This document shows, piece after piece, positions 26,701-34,435 of a stretch of 64,000 bases of DNA (position 1 is the stretch's first letter; the number at the start of each line of letters is the position of its first letter). The DNA is from Pseudomonadales bacterium (lineage in GTDB: Bacteria; Pseudomonadota; Gammaproteobacteria; Pseudomonadales; Azotimanducaceae), in NCBI GenBank assembly GCA_023300545.1, contig JALZVT010000056.1:1-64000 (forward strand), read 5' to 3'. Position numbers and translations under genes: made by a program. The notes beneath the pieces are model-generated. The model saw only the letters and a list, made by a program, of their open reading frames with translations. It was not told where the DNA came from and did no database searches.

Positions 26701-27552
26701 CGCAGCAACCAGATCTATATGGCCCATGCCGCTCTAACCAGCGTCGCTGATGCGCAGCATTGGGAAGCCAGTCGGTTTGCACGGGGCCATCCGCGATTGG
26801 CTGGGGCCCGTGCTGAGCCCTTTGCCGTGTGGTTGGAAAACTGGCGGTTGGAGCAGGCGTTGGCGCCAGCGCCTGTTGCGAGCCCGCAAGCGTTTGATCT
26901 CAACGTGGCCACTGAAACCTTTTCGATTGCGCTGCAGCTACAGGCCCAAAAACCGTTGGTGCTGCAGGGTGATCGGGGGTTGAGTTACAAAGGCAGTCGC
27001 GAGGCGTCCTATTATTATTCTCTGCCACGACTCGCGGTTACCGGCCAGGTCATACTTGAGAGTGGCGACAAACAATCGGTGACTGGCGCCTGTTGGTTTG
27101 ATCGCGAGTGGAGCACGAGTGTGCTGGCGGAAGGTCTCGCGGGTTGGGACTGGTTTGCGCTGCAGTTTGATGATCAAACCGAAATGATGTTGTTCCAGCT
27201 GCGTTCCGCGGACGGGGAGAGCGCTGCGGCGGAGACTCAGAAGGTAGCTGACCCAAGCTTTGCCCGCCGTCAGGGCAAAGCGGTGGCACGCGATGGCCGA
27301 GCAACCCAGTTGGGCGCGAAACAATTACACTTCGAGGCACTGCGTTACTGGCGTGACGAAACGGGCATCGACTGGCCCGTAGAATGGCGCGTAACAGTGG
27401 CGGGCAGAGCGTTACGGGTACAGGCCGCGCTCGATGATCAGCGCATGCGCGAGACCCTCGCCTATTGGGAGGGGTTGGTGTGGGTTTATGACGGCGCTGA
27501 GCGTGTGGGGCAGGGTTATCTTGAGATGACGGGTTATTCTGCACCGCGTTAA
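23797..27552 (+). CDS. FtsX/MacB-type ABC permease fused to an AttH/CrtC lipocalin-like domain
   Basis: 1251 residues in one frame. Residues about 1-850 form an FtsX-type permease: an N-terminal helix (SMVSALLGMAIGVASIAGVH), a periplasmic domain, a core helix bundle (about 275-365), a second periplasmic domain, and a C-terminal bundle (about 720-848). Then comes SRRQSANVTVALVSVLLIGC, which looks exactly like a lipoprotein signal peptide with lipobox Cys at residue 868. From about 900 on is an AttH/CrtC-type lipocalin-like domain (FRSEWWYLTC, GVQFTLFRQGL, GACWFDREWSTSVL, WDWFALQFDD). In other bacteria ATPase, permease and AttH-like lipoprotein are commonly adjacent separate genes (from memory). 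An in-frame TTG at 26338 could start a separate lipoprotein. Confidence 0.85.
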   Translation: MQAPQSAQTSLKQRLLSLVVLAQLRFLWRARGSMVSALLGMAIGVASIAGVHLLSAQIADQVRRQAEPLGGVDLYLQRDALGDEDYFALRETWRRGAHPAVAALFPLLDGVVEFSGQTLLLTGTDPLAVKFSAPVAETEGSDGGAGSAGMEAYLSRNSVYLPSSFKELAAVGELITLGDAQVQVLGHSAPEGVVLADLPTARVVLKRQGLSRIGVQLTRAALVADGWPRLQHVVDRLFPGALPARAAPLLGSLEQTAEGRNWSQVPAANASPTVQLLQSVLFNVAALSMLALVVAWLLTYQVACHALGRRQAMFARLQSLGVAKSRLRRLTLIEGVVLGFLATVLGVLLGVWLANLLYSLVLDQPFALVLSLDQFVLLKALASGVGVAGLSYALAARDELFDNSAGTTQLPRRVEGVAGWLWLAGLVLVFLLGLLVPATGLPGAFACIFCCALVLIVFLPRLAGWAWRLTLAVEGGPLAGLVAPLKLLGRRQVLVSQELRLGISALSLALATALGISVMVDSFRGAFVDMLDRRLADDAVLVLRDPATAGVRAELEQATVGAVTGVLWRGVVPVENRGVSGRLEFSEDVYELLLRFVAPQAIAQLSVATQERPQSIAATPVVYVNESYARLHSLQAGEVVSIQGRAGVAQVTVGGIFTDYGEVRPRFLGSADLAGQLHGEWPLTEAYVRASSLSELRVRLASWLEDGRLQVRDQGQVRAQSLQVFEQTFAITRALTWLALLVAVVALANALAAHALQLAGTDRQLQVLGVSADAARRLRLSRTFYAAGIALLLAVPLGFAIAALLCGVVNPRAFGWGFAMQVTFPGVGWPLLGGILGGVLAGLLGLLLSRRQSANVTVALVSVLLIGCGEAPLDGPASASDLASPALRVGTVLGGDAVGFARATVVREFEFPQDHGAHPQFRSEWWYLTCPLRARDDEATEYGVQFTLFRQGLAPLVGESETVAAGGWRSNQIYMAHAALTSVADAQHWEASRFARGHPRLAGARAEPFAVWLENWRLEQALAPAPVASPQAFDLNVATETFSIALQLQAQKPLVLQGDRGLSYKGSREASYYYSLPRLAVTGQVILESGDKQSVTGACWFDREWSTSVLAEGLAGWDWFALQFDDQTEMMLFQLRSADGESAAAETQKVADPSFARRQGKAVARDGRATQLGAKQLHFEALRYWRDETGIDWPVEWRVTVAGRALRVQAALDDQRMRETLAYWEGLVWVYDGAERVGQGYLEMTGYSAPR

Positions 27553-27572
27553 CTCAATTTGATCCGCCAATA

Positions 27573-28211
27573 ATGGTGCACGAGAATCCCATGACCGACC
27601 CATCCAAGGGCTCCAACCTTCCGAACTCCCCCGACGAGCGGGCCGCTGACCCGCTGGATTGGGAGCATTTAGGCAGCGAGCCCGGACCAGATCTGATGAT
27701 TTTTTCGGCGCGCTACGACACGCTGAAGAACCCCCGCAACGGCAAAACCATGCGCCGAGTGGTATTGCCGTCGGTTGATTGGGTCAATGTTGTCGCGATA
27801 GATGCGGCCGGCGGCTGTGTCATGGTGCGGCAGTTTCGCTTCGGCAGCGGCAGTGTCACGCTGGAAACGGCGGGTGGCATGGTCGATCCGGGCGAGGAAC
27901 CTATGGAATCCGCGAAGCGCGAGCTGCTTGAAGAGACGGGCTATGGCGGCGGTCAGTGGCGCTCACTGGGCTCGGTGCAGCCGAATCCGGCCTACCACAC
28001 CAATCGTTGTCACCACTTCCTGGCCCGTGACGTGAGTCTACTCCAGCCGCCGGAACCCGGTGATGGTGAGGCACTAGAAGTCTGCGTTATGCACGCCTCT
28101 GAGATAGTAGCGGCGGCGCACAGCGGTGAAATTGCGCATGTACTGGCGTTGTCGGCGCTGGCGCGGGTTTATCCGATTTGGCCGCTGGTGGAGGCGAGTG
28201 GACCTGCGTGA
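27573..28211 (+). CDS. Nudix hydrolase, ADP-ribose pyrophosphatase-like
   Basis: 212 residues. It has a complete, uninterrupted Nudix box (about 101-124): GGMVDPGEEPMESAKRELLE followed by ETGY, with the REx2EExG metal site intact. The preceding strands (WVNVVAIDAAGGCVMVRQFR) and following PNPAYHTNRCHHFLA segment are typical of ADP-ribose/NDP-sugar hydrolases. The first 25 residues are Pro/Asp-rich and variable. An ATG at 27591 is an alternative start. It follows the transporter fusion by about 20 bp and may share its transcript. Confidence 0.85.
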   Translation: MVHENPMTDPSKGSNLPNSPDERAADPLDWEHLGSEPGPDLMIFSARYDTLKNPRNGKTMRRVVLPSVDWVNVVAIDAAGGCVMVRQFRFGSGSVTLETAGGMVDPGEEPMESAKRELLEETGYGGGQWRSLGSVQPNPAYHTNRCHHFLARDVSLLQPPEPGDGEALEVCVMHASEIVAAAHSGEIAHVLALSALARVYPIWPLVEASGPA

Positions 28212-28389
28212 TGGGATATTGCGGCCAGCAGTCGATCATTAACGGCTGTTTAACCTCTAAGTAGGGTTGGGTATAGAGACGGGTCTGGGTGGTAAACCAA
28301 GGGCGTAATCAGTAAGGTGACCGCTGCTTTTTGCGGGTAAGTTGCCCGTCAAAATACTGCCAATCGCTGGCTATTTGCCACGGCCTTTC

Positions 28390-28408
28390 TAATAAAATAT
28401 TTTTATTA
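28390..28408. promoter_or_regulatory. AT-rich perfect inverted repeat upstream of the REC-GGDEF-EAL gene
   Basis: TAATAAAA, TAT, then TTTTATTA: an 8-bp perfect arm on each side of three bases, in an otherwise GC-rich intergenic stretch of about 240 bp (28212-28455). It sits about 48 bp upstream of the next ATG. It could be an operator, a promoter UP-type element or a nucleoid-protein site. No other motif was recognised in this gap. Confidence 0.5.
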
Positions 28409-28455
28409 AATGGTTTGCATGGAGCGCTAACCGCGTCGCGAGTACGGACGCTCCT

Positions 28456-30777
28456 ATGGGTCAATACATGAGTCAAACTAAACAACTAGAAGTGCTTGAA
28501 GCGCCTAGCGCTGCAAGCCTTGGCACCTCGTTCATGCGGTTGCTGGATGCGTGTCGCACTGACGCCCAGTCAGGCGCAGAGGCTGAACCGCTAGTCATCA
28601 CAGAATCACGCCTGCTGCTGGTCGATGACCGGCCAGAACTGCTCAATAGTCTTTATGAGTTAGTGAAGGTGCATGGTTTCACCAACGTCGAGAAGGCTCT
28701 GGGTGGCCAAGCTGCACTCGATGCGTTGTCGTCGGGTGAGTATGAGTTGGTGTTGCTCGATCTGATCATGCCCGACGTTTCCGGGCATGACGTGCTGCAA
28801 TTTGCGCGCGACAAAAATCTACAGTCTAAAATTATTGTAGTCAGTGGCGATTCCAGTTTCTCTGGCGTCAAGCATGCGCTCACCTGTGGCGCGTTTGATT
28901 TTGTTAAGAAGCCCTATGAAGCGGCTGAGTTGCTGGCCACGATGGATAACGCGTTGAATGCGCGAGATCTTGAGCAGCGTAACTCGAACATGTCACGGCA
29001 GTTGCACGAGTCAGAGATGCTCTACCGCTTCATCGTTAACAGTTCGCCCGATCTGGTGTACATGCTCGACCGCAACGGTTGCTTTATGTTTCTCAATGAC
29101 CGCATTGATTCGCTGCTGGGTTATGAGAAAGACGAGCTACTCGGCAAACACTATTCTGATCTGGTGCACGAAGAGCATCAGGATGACGCCAAAAACTTCA
29201 TGAATGAGCGACGCACCGGTTCGCGCGCTATTCATAACACTGAGTTGCGTTTGCGCAGCAAGCGGGCTGATCGTTCCGATCGTCCGTTTCAAGACGATGC
29301 GGTGTGGATGGAACTGACTGCTATGGGTATTTACGCAGATCCTAGCGAGCGCACGCGCGATGGCTTTGTGGGCACCTACGGCACAGCGCGCGACATTACC
29401 GAGCGCAAAGAAGCTGAGCAGGTTATTAATTTCCAGGCTTATCACGACCTGCTGACGCATTTGCCAAATCGTGCGTTGTTAAAAGATCGCTTGAGTCTTG
29501 CGATTTCTCACGCCGAACGAAACAAGCGCAAGCTTGCGGTTATGTTTCTTGATCTCGATCGTTTTAAGCTGGTTAATGACACGCTAGGTCACACCATGGG
29601 TGACCGGCTGCTGAAAGCGGTTGCCAATCGTTTGCAGGGTTGTCTGCGTAGCGGCGACACACTGTCGCGCTTTGGTGGTGACGAATTCACGTTGCTGTTG
29701 CCAGAGGTTCGCACCCGCGATGATGTTGTGGTAATTGCGAGTAAAATTCTCGATCGCCTGGTGGCGCCTTTTGTTATCGATGGGCACGAACTGTTTGTGG
29801 GTGCCAGTATCGGCGTTGCGTTGTATCCCGAAGCCGGTGATAGCGTTGAATCACTGATTCAGAACGCAGACATAGCGATGTACCACGTTAAAGGTCGTGG
29901 TAAAAACGGCTATCAGTTTTTCTCTGACGAAATGAACCAACGCTTCTCGACGCGGTTGTCGATGGAGCGGGAGTTGCGTAACGCACTGGCCAGTGAAGAA
30001 CTGCAAGTGCACTACCAACCCCAGGTAAATCTTGAGTCGGGTCGCATCAGCGGGCTTGAAGCGCTGGTTCGCTGGCGCCACCCCGATCAGGGCCTTATTC
30101 AGCCCGCCGATTTTTTGAGCGTGGCCGAAGAGACCGGGTTAATCACCCAGCTTGATGAGTATGTGCAACGGCGCGCGTTTGAAGACGTTGCCGCTTGGCA
30201 GCGGTTGGGTCACGACGACATTACTTTGTCGGTGAACCTCACCGCTGGGCAACTCGAAACAGATAGCTTTCTAGAGCGCTTTTTTGCCAGTCTCAAGGCG
30301 TCGGGGCTCAACCCAAAGTCACTGAAAATGGAAATCACCGAAGGCATGTTGATGCGCGATCTCGATATGATCGTGCCGAAGCTGCGTGCGTTGCGTGAGG
30401 CTGGCATTGGCATTGCCATCGACGACTTTGGCACCGGCTATTCGTCGCTGAGTTACTTGCAGCAGTTTCCGGTGAATGGATTGAAGATTGATCGCAGCTT
30501 TGTCAGTGACATTCGTGCTGATCAGTCTGACGCCAGCATCATCAACGCCATTGTTGCTATGGCGCGCGGCCTGAAGCTCGGGCTGGTTGCTGAGGGCGTC
30601 GAGAATCGCACTCAGCTGCGCTACCTGCGCTCGCGTGGCTGTACCGAAGTACAGGGGTTTATTTTTAGTGGCGCTTTGCCGGCCGTTGAAATCACGCCGC
30701 TGTTGCTGTCGAACCCTTACCGCAATCTGGTCATCGAGCAGCCCAACCGCTTGCCTGCGGACCTTGCCGTCGACTAA
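28456..30777 (+). CDS. REC-PAS-GGDEF-EAL c-di-GMP signalling protein
   Basis: 773 residues. Receiver domain: RLLLVDDRPE (about 52-61), phosphoacceptor Asp near 101 in LVLLDLIMPDVSGHD, Lys in FDFVKKPYEAAE. A PAS domain follows (about 185-320: YRFIVNSSPDLVYMLDRNG). The diguanylate cyclase domain has an intact GGDEF (about 407-411, SRFGGDEFTLLLPE), and the EAL domain keeps GLEALVRWRHP, IDDFGTGYSSLSYL and LKIDRSFV plus VAEGVE. Both output domains therefore look catalytically competent, so the protein could make or destroy c-di-GMP depending on phosphorylation of the receiver. A second ATG at 28471 is a possible start. It is preceded by an AT-rich inverted repeat. Confidence 0.93.
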   Translation: MGQYMSQTKQLEVLEAPSAASLGTSFMRLLDACRTDAQSGAEAEPLVITESRLLLVDDRPELLNSLYELVKVHGFTNVEKALGGQAALDALSSGEYELVLLDLIMPDVSGHDVLQFARDKNLQSKIIVVSGDSSFSGVKHALTCGAFDFVKKPYEAAELLATMDNALNARDLEQRNSNMSRQLHESEMLYRFIVNSSPDLVYMLDRNGCFMFLNDRIDSLLGYEKDELLGKHYSDLVHEEHQDDAKNFMNERRTGSRAIHNTELRLRSKRADRSDRPFQDDAVWMELTAMGIYADPSERTRDGFVGTYGTARDITERKEAEQVINFQAYHDLLTHLPNRALLKDRLSLAISHAERNKRKLAVMFLDLDRFKLVNDTLGHTMGDRLLKAVANRLQGCLRSGDTLSRFGGDEFTLLLPEVRTRDDVVVIASKILDRLVAPFVIDGHELFVGASIGVALYPEAGDSVESLIQNADIAMYHVKGRGKNGYQFFSDEMNQRFSTRLSMERELRNALASEELQVHYQPQVNLESGRISGLEALVRWRHPDQGLIQPADFLSVAEETGLITQLDEYVQRRAFEDVAAWQRLGHDDITLSVNLTAGQLETDSFLERFFASLKASGLNPKSLKMEITEGMLMRDLDMIVPKLRALREAGIGIAIDDFGTGYSSLSYLQQFPVNGLKIDRSFVSDIRADQSDASIINAIVAMARGLKLGLVAEGVENRTQLRYLRSRGCTEVQGFIFSGALPAVEITPLLLSNPYRNLVIEQPNRLPADLAVD

Positions 30778-30818
30778 AACAGTCGGCGGTTTCTTGTTTT
30801 TATTGAGACCTTGCGATC

Positions 30819-32066
30819 ATGACCACCCGTGAAAGGGACCCGTTTGCCGGGTTCACCAGTTCTATTGTGCATAGCGATCGATTGTCGCCAGTGGAGCACG
30901 GCTCCTTGCACAAGCCTATTCACGCCACCGTAGCTTATGGCTATGAAGACGCCAACGAACTTGCGGCCGTGTTCCAGGGCAAAAAGCCGGGTTACTCTTA
31001 CGGCCGCCAGGTTAATCCAACGGTTGAAGCGCTTGAAACCAAGCTAAACCGCATGGAGCGTGGTGTTGCGTCGGTGTGTTTTGGCACCGGTATGGCGGCC
31101 ATTGGCACCGCTATTTTTGCGCTGCTGCGGCGGGGCGATCATTTAGTGTCGTCGAGCTTTCTGTTTGGCAACACCAACAGTCTGCTTAACAGCTTTTCGG
31201 CCCACGGCATTGACGTGAGTTTTGTGGATGCAACGGACGCTCGCGAAATCGCTGCGGCGATTCGGCCAAATACCAAAATGGTGTTTGTCGAAACCATTGC
31301 TAACCCACGCACCCAGATTGCTGACCTGAAAGGTGCTGGTGAACTCTGCGCCGAGAAGGGCATTGTTTATGTGGTCGACAACACCATGACCTCGCCCTAT
31401 CTGTTTCAACCCACCGACGTGGGCGCCAGTTTAGTGGTTAACAGCCTGACTAAATATATATGTGGTCACGGCAACGCGCTGGGTGGTGCGGTGACCGAGC
31501 TTGGCAACTACGACTGGAATCGGTTTGACAACATCTACCCAGAGTACCGAGGTGCTGATTCCACCAAATGGGGTATCACCCAGATAAAGAAAAAGGGGCT
31601 GCGTGATTTTGGCGCTGCACTGGGCCCAGAGGCCGCGCACCATATCGCGGTAGGCGCCGAGACCTTGGCGCTGCGATTAACCCAGCAGTGTCGCAGTGCT
31701 CAAGCGCTGTGCGAAATGTTAGACGCGCACCCCAGCGTTGCGCGGGTGTATTACCCAGGCCTTACACACCATGAGCAACACGCGCGAGTAGCCGAGTTAT
31801 TTCGCCACGCAGGTGGTCTATTTAGCTTTGAATTGCATGACTCGGTCGATACCTTTGAGTTTTTGAACGCACTGCAGCTGGTAGTTAAGTCGAGCAACCT
31901 TGGTGATAACCGCACGCTGGCAATACCCGTTGCTCACACTATCTATTATGAGATGGGAGCAGAGCGACGCGCGTCGATGGGCATCAACGATTCACTGATT
32001 CGCATCTCTACGGGTATTGAAGACGTTGACGATTTGTTGCACGATTTTCAGCAGGCGCTGACCTAA
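30819..32066 (+). CDS. Cys/Met metabolism PLP-dependent enzyme
   Basis: 415-residue fold-type I PLP enzyme of the cystathionine gamma-synthase/O-acetylhomoserine sulfhydrylase/methionine gamma-lyase family. Visible landmarks: YSYGRQVNPTVEALETKLN (Tyr and Arg that grip PLP phosphate from the neighbour subunit), CFGTGMAAIGTAIFAL, the Asp that pairs with the PLP ring in YVVDNTMTSP, and the Schiff-base Lys (about 212) in VVNSLTKYICGHGNALGG. Carboxylate-binding Arg is near SLIRISTGIED. The exact reaction cannot be settled by eye; sulfhydrylation or gamma-synthesis are likelier than lyase activity. A methionine regulator (MetR) lies far downstream, not adjacent. Confidence 0.87.
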   Translation: MTTRERDPFAGFTSSIVHSDRLSPVEHGSLHKPIHATVAYGYEDANELAAVFQGKKPGYSYGRQVNPTVEALETKLNRMERGVASVCFGTGMAAIGTAIFALLRRGDHLVSSSFLFGNTNSLLNSFSAHGIDVSFVDATDAREIAAAIRPNTKMVFVETIANPRTQIADLKGAGELCAEKGIVYVVDNTMTSPYLFQPTDVGASLVVNSLTKYICGHGNALGGAVTELGNYDWNRFDNIYPEYRGADSTKWGITQIKKKGLRDFGAALGPEAAHHIAVGAETLALRLTQQCRSAQALCEMLDAHPSVARVYYPGLTHHEQHARVAELFRHAGGLFSFELHDSVDTFEFLNALQLVVKSSNLGDNRTLAIPVAHTIYYEMGAERRASMGINDSLIRISTGIEDVDDLLHDFQQALT

Positions 32067-32105
32067 CAAAGCCTGTAAAAACAGAACACGCAAGAGGGGA
32101 ATAAG

Positions 32106-32870
32106 ATGGGCAGACTGGATGGAAAAGTAGCGATAATTACAGGTGGTGCCGGTGGTATTGGGCGCGCAGCGGGCGCGATGTTTGCGGCTGAGGGCGCTGA
32201 CGTATTGCTGGTCGATATTGGCGAAGAGCAGTTAAAAGAAGCGGTCAACAGCATTGGCAGTAATCGAGTGAGCTACTGCGTTGCCGACGTGACATCAGAA
32301 GCTGACAACGCGCGCATGATTGAGACCGCCAGCGAGCGCTATGGTGGTGTGGATGTGCTGCTTGCCAATGCGGGTACTGAAGGCGACGTGCTGCCCATTA
32401 CTGAATACGATCCCGACCGCTTTGATCAGCTCATGAGCGTCAACGTGAAAGGCCCATGGCTGGGTATTCGCGCAAGCATTCCGGCGATGGCCAAGCGTGG
32501 TGGTGGCAGCATTGTGATCACCTCATCGGTTGCGGGTTTGCAGGGCACGCCGGGTATCGTTCCTTACGGCACGTCAAAGCATGCCGTGATTGGTTTGGCG
32601 CGTGGCGCGGCCAAAGAACTTGCTGTGCAAAATATTCGAGTAAACACCGTGAACCCGTCACCGGTAGAAACCCAGATGATGCGACGCCTCGAGAGCGGCA
32701 TGAACCCTGCCGCTGCCGAAGAAGTGAAAGAAGGCTTGCGCGGCCAGATTCCGTTGGGTCGTTACGCAGAGGCCGACGACATTGCCAAGGTGATGCTGTT
32801 TCTTGCCAGCGATGACGCGTCTTTTATCACCGGCTCGGTGTACGCCGCAGATGGCGGTTACACCAGCTAA
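32106..32870 (+). CDS. Short-chain dehydrogenase/reductase (SDR)
   Basis: 254-residue classical SDR. NAD(P)-binding motif TGGAGGIGRAAG (about 12-23), with Asp at the end of the second strand (VLLVDIGEE) favouring NAD(H). NAG motif LLANAG at 85-90, catalytic Ser in VITSSVAG, and the Tyr/Lys pair in VPYGTSKHA (Y154, K158). The C-terminus FITGSVYAADGGYTS is typical of fabG-like and alcohol dehydrogenase SDRs. Substrate unknown; the run of acyl-CoA carboxylase and second SDR genes downstream fits fatty-acid or related metabolism. Confidence 0.88.
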   Translation: MGRLDGKVAIITGGAGGIGRAAGAMFAAEGADVLLVDIGEEQLKEAVNSIGSNRVSYCVADVTSEADNARMIETASERYGGVDVLLANAGTEGDVLPITEYDPDRFDQLMSVNVKGPWLGIRASIPAMAKRGGGSIVITSSVAGLQGTPGIVPYGTSKHAVIGLARGAAKELAVQNIRVNTVNPSPVETQMMRRLESGMNPAAAEEVKEGLRGQIPLGRYAEADDIAKVMLFLASDDASFITGSVYAADGGYTS

Positions 32871-32888
32871 ACGACTTTGAGCCGCACC

Positions 32889-33827
32889 ATGACCGACGCC
32901 GTTGTTTCTACCCAGCTCGCACTGCCGAATCACCGTGCAGGCAAAGTGCGTGATCTTTATGACGCCACCTTGCCCAATGGTGATCCGGGGCTGCTGATTG
33001 TTGCCACCGACCGCATCAGTGCGTTTGACGTGGTGCTCGGCAGTGGCTTGCCGGGTAAAGGCATTGTGCTCACGCAGATCTCGAAATTTTGGTTCGACCA
33101 TTTTGGCAAAACTTTTGATCACCATCTGGTGTCGACCGACATTAATGACGTGCAAGGGCTCACTGCCGACGAACGGAGAGTGTTGGACGGTCGAGTTATG
33201 CTGTGTCGAGAAACCACGGTACTGCCGATTGAATGCATTGCGCGTGGCTACATCACGGGCAGTGGCTGGAAGGATTATCAAGAGAGCGGCAGAGTGTGCG
33301 GCATAGCGTTGCCCGAAGGTTTGCGCAACAGCGACAAGCTTAAGCAACCGTTGTTTACGCCGTCTACCAAGGCAGCCAGTGGCCACGATGAAAACATCAG
33401 CTTTGCCGAAGGTGTTGCCGTAGTTGGCGACGAGACGATGCGCTGGTTAAGTGAGGCCACCTTGTCGCTATATACTCAGGCGCGTGACTATGCGTTTGAG
33501 CGTGGCATTATCTTGGCGGACACCAAGTTTGAATTTGGCATGTTGCCTGGTGCCACCACGCCATTATTGATCGATGAAATTTTCACGCCAGACAGCTCGC
33601 GCTTTTGGCCAGCCGATTTGTGGCAACCCGGCGGCGAACAGCCGAGCTTCGACAAGCAGGTGGTGCGCAATTATTTGGAAACCCAGGTGGCTCAAGGGCA
33701 TTGGGATAAAACCCCGCCGGGCCCGTTGTTGCCTGATGAGATTCTTGAGCTGAGCCTTGGTCGTTATCTGGAGGCCTACGAGCGGCTGACGGGTAGCCCG
33801 CTTGATCTTGCCGCGTTTGGCGGATAG
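32889..33827 (+). CDS. purC: SAICAR synthetase (phosphoribosylaminoimidazole-succinocarboxamide synthase)
   Basis: About 312-residue PurC, which joins CAIR and aspartate with ATP in purine synthesis. Diagnostic segments: GKVRDLYD (phosphate-binding), TDRISAFDVVLGSGLPGKG, VLPIECIARGYITGSGWKDY, LFTPSTKAASGHDENISF and LADTKFEFG. The length and insertions match the longer, yeast-Ade1-like class rather than the short E. coli type (about 237 residues). The ATG at 32889 is preferred; a start at 32877 would add four residues. Its 3' end overlaps the start of the next ORF, which carries a biotinyl domain. Confidence 0.95.
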   Translation: MTDAVVSTQLALPNHRAGKVRDLYDATLPNGDPGLLIVATDRISAFDVVLGSGLPGKGIVLTQISKFWFDHFGKTFDHHLVSTDINDVQGLTADERRVLDGRVMLCRETTVLPIECIARGYITGSGWKDYQESGRVCGIALPEGLRNSDKLKQPLFTPSTKAASGHDENISFAEGVAVVGDETMRWLSEATLSLYTQARDYAFERGIILADTKFEFGMLPGATTPLLIDEIFTPDSSRFWPADLWQPGGEQPSFDKQVVRNYLETQVAQGHWDKTPPGPLLPDEILELSLGRYLEAYERLTGSPLDLAAFGG

Positions 33828-34431
33828 CTGTGCAGACGATTGGGCACGCTACCGGATCGAAGCCGATCGGCCCGATCGCTTTACCCGCTGGATGCTGGAA
33901 CGCACCCGGGCCCTCGTGGCGGGTTCAAGCGATCAGCCAGCTATTCGTTTTAGCATCAGTCAGGCGCTCGATGCGGCGCTAGTTACCTCGCCTGTGGTTC
34001 CGCCCCAACCGGTGGATTCGCGTGTTGATCTGCTACCGCTCGATCTTCTGCCCAAACAATGCCAAGTTATTCTCGATTGCCTCGAAGATCCGGCTGCCAT
34101 TCCACTCGATGACGTGCAGGCAAAGCGCGACAACCCGTGGGGTGGCTTTCGTGAGGCGTGGCTTGAGCATTACAATCAAGTAAATCGAACACTCGTGGGG
34201 AGCGCGCAAATGGCAGATAAACAGGTTCAATCGGAAGTGGCGGGTAGCGTCTGGAAGGTGCTGGTCAAAGCAGGTGACAGCGTGACTCGCGATCAAGAGT
34301 TAATGATCTTGGAGTCGATGAAGATGGAGATTCCGGTGGAGGCGCCTTGCGATGGCACGGTGGTCAGTGTGCTGGTGGCGCCAGAAGACGGCGTTGAAGA
34401 AGATCAGGTGCTACTGATCATAACGAGCTAG
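33802..34431 (+). CDS. Biotin-carrier domain ORF with unknown N-terminal region
   Basis: 209-codon ORF. The last 73 residues are a biotinyl (BCCP-like) domain with the attachment site ILESMKMEI (Lys174 of the ORF, SMKM instead of the usual AMKM). The first 136 residues (RYRIEADRPDRFTRWMLERT and WGGFREAWLEHYNQV among them) are protein-like but match no family I know. Two readings are possible. One is a single fused protein from TTG near 33802, overlapping purC by 26 bp. The other is a separate 73-residue carrier from ATG 34210, which has a strong GGGGAG seven bases upstream, with the N-terminal part a distinct or vestigial coding region. It precedes the carboxyltransferase gene by 4 bp, so it is the biotin carrier of that enzyme. 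Confidence 0.75.
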   Translation: MILPRLADSCADDWARYRIEADRPDRFTRWMLERTRALVAGSSDQPAIRFSISQALDAALVTSPVVPPQPVDSRVDLLPLDLLPKQCQVILDCLEDPAAIPLDDVQAKRDNPWGGFREAWLEHYNQVNRTLVGSAQMADKQVQSEVAGSVWKVLVKAGDSVTRDQELMILESMKMEIPVEAPCDGTVVSVLVAPEDGVEEDQVLLIITS

Positions 34432-34435
34432 TTCG

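Noticed and set aside
28260-28400. c-di-GMP riboswitch upstream of the GGDEF-EAL gene
   Set aside because: None of the conserved riboswitch core elements could be found; only short G/C-rich stretches.
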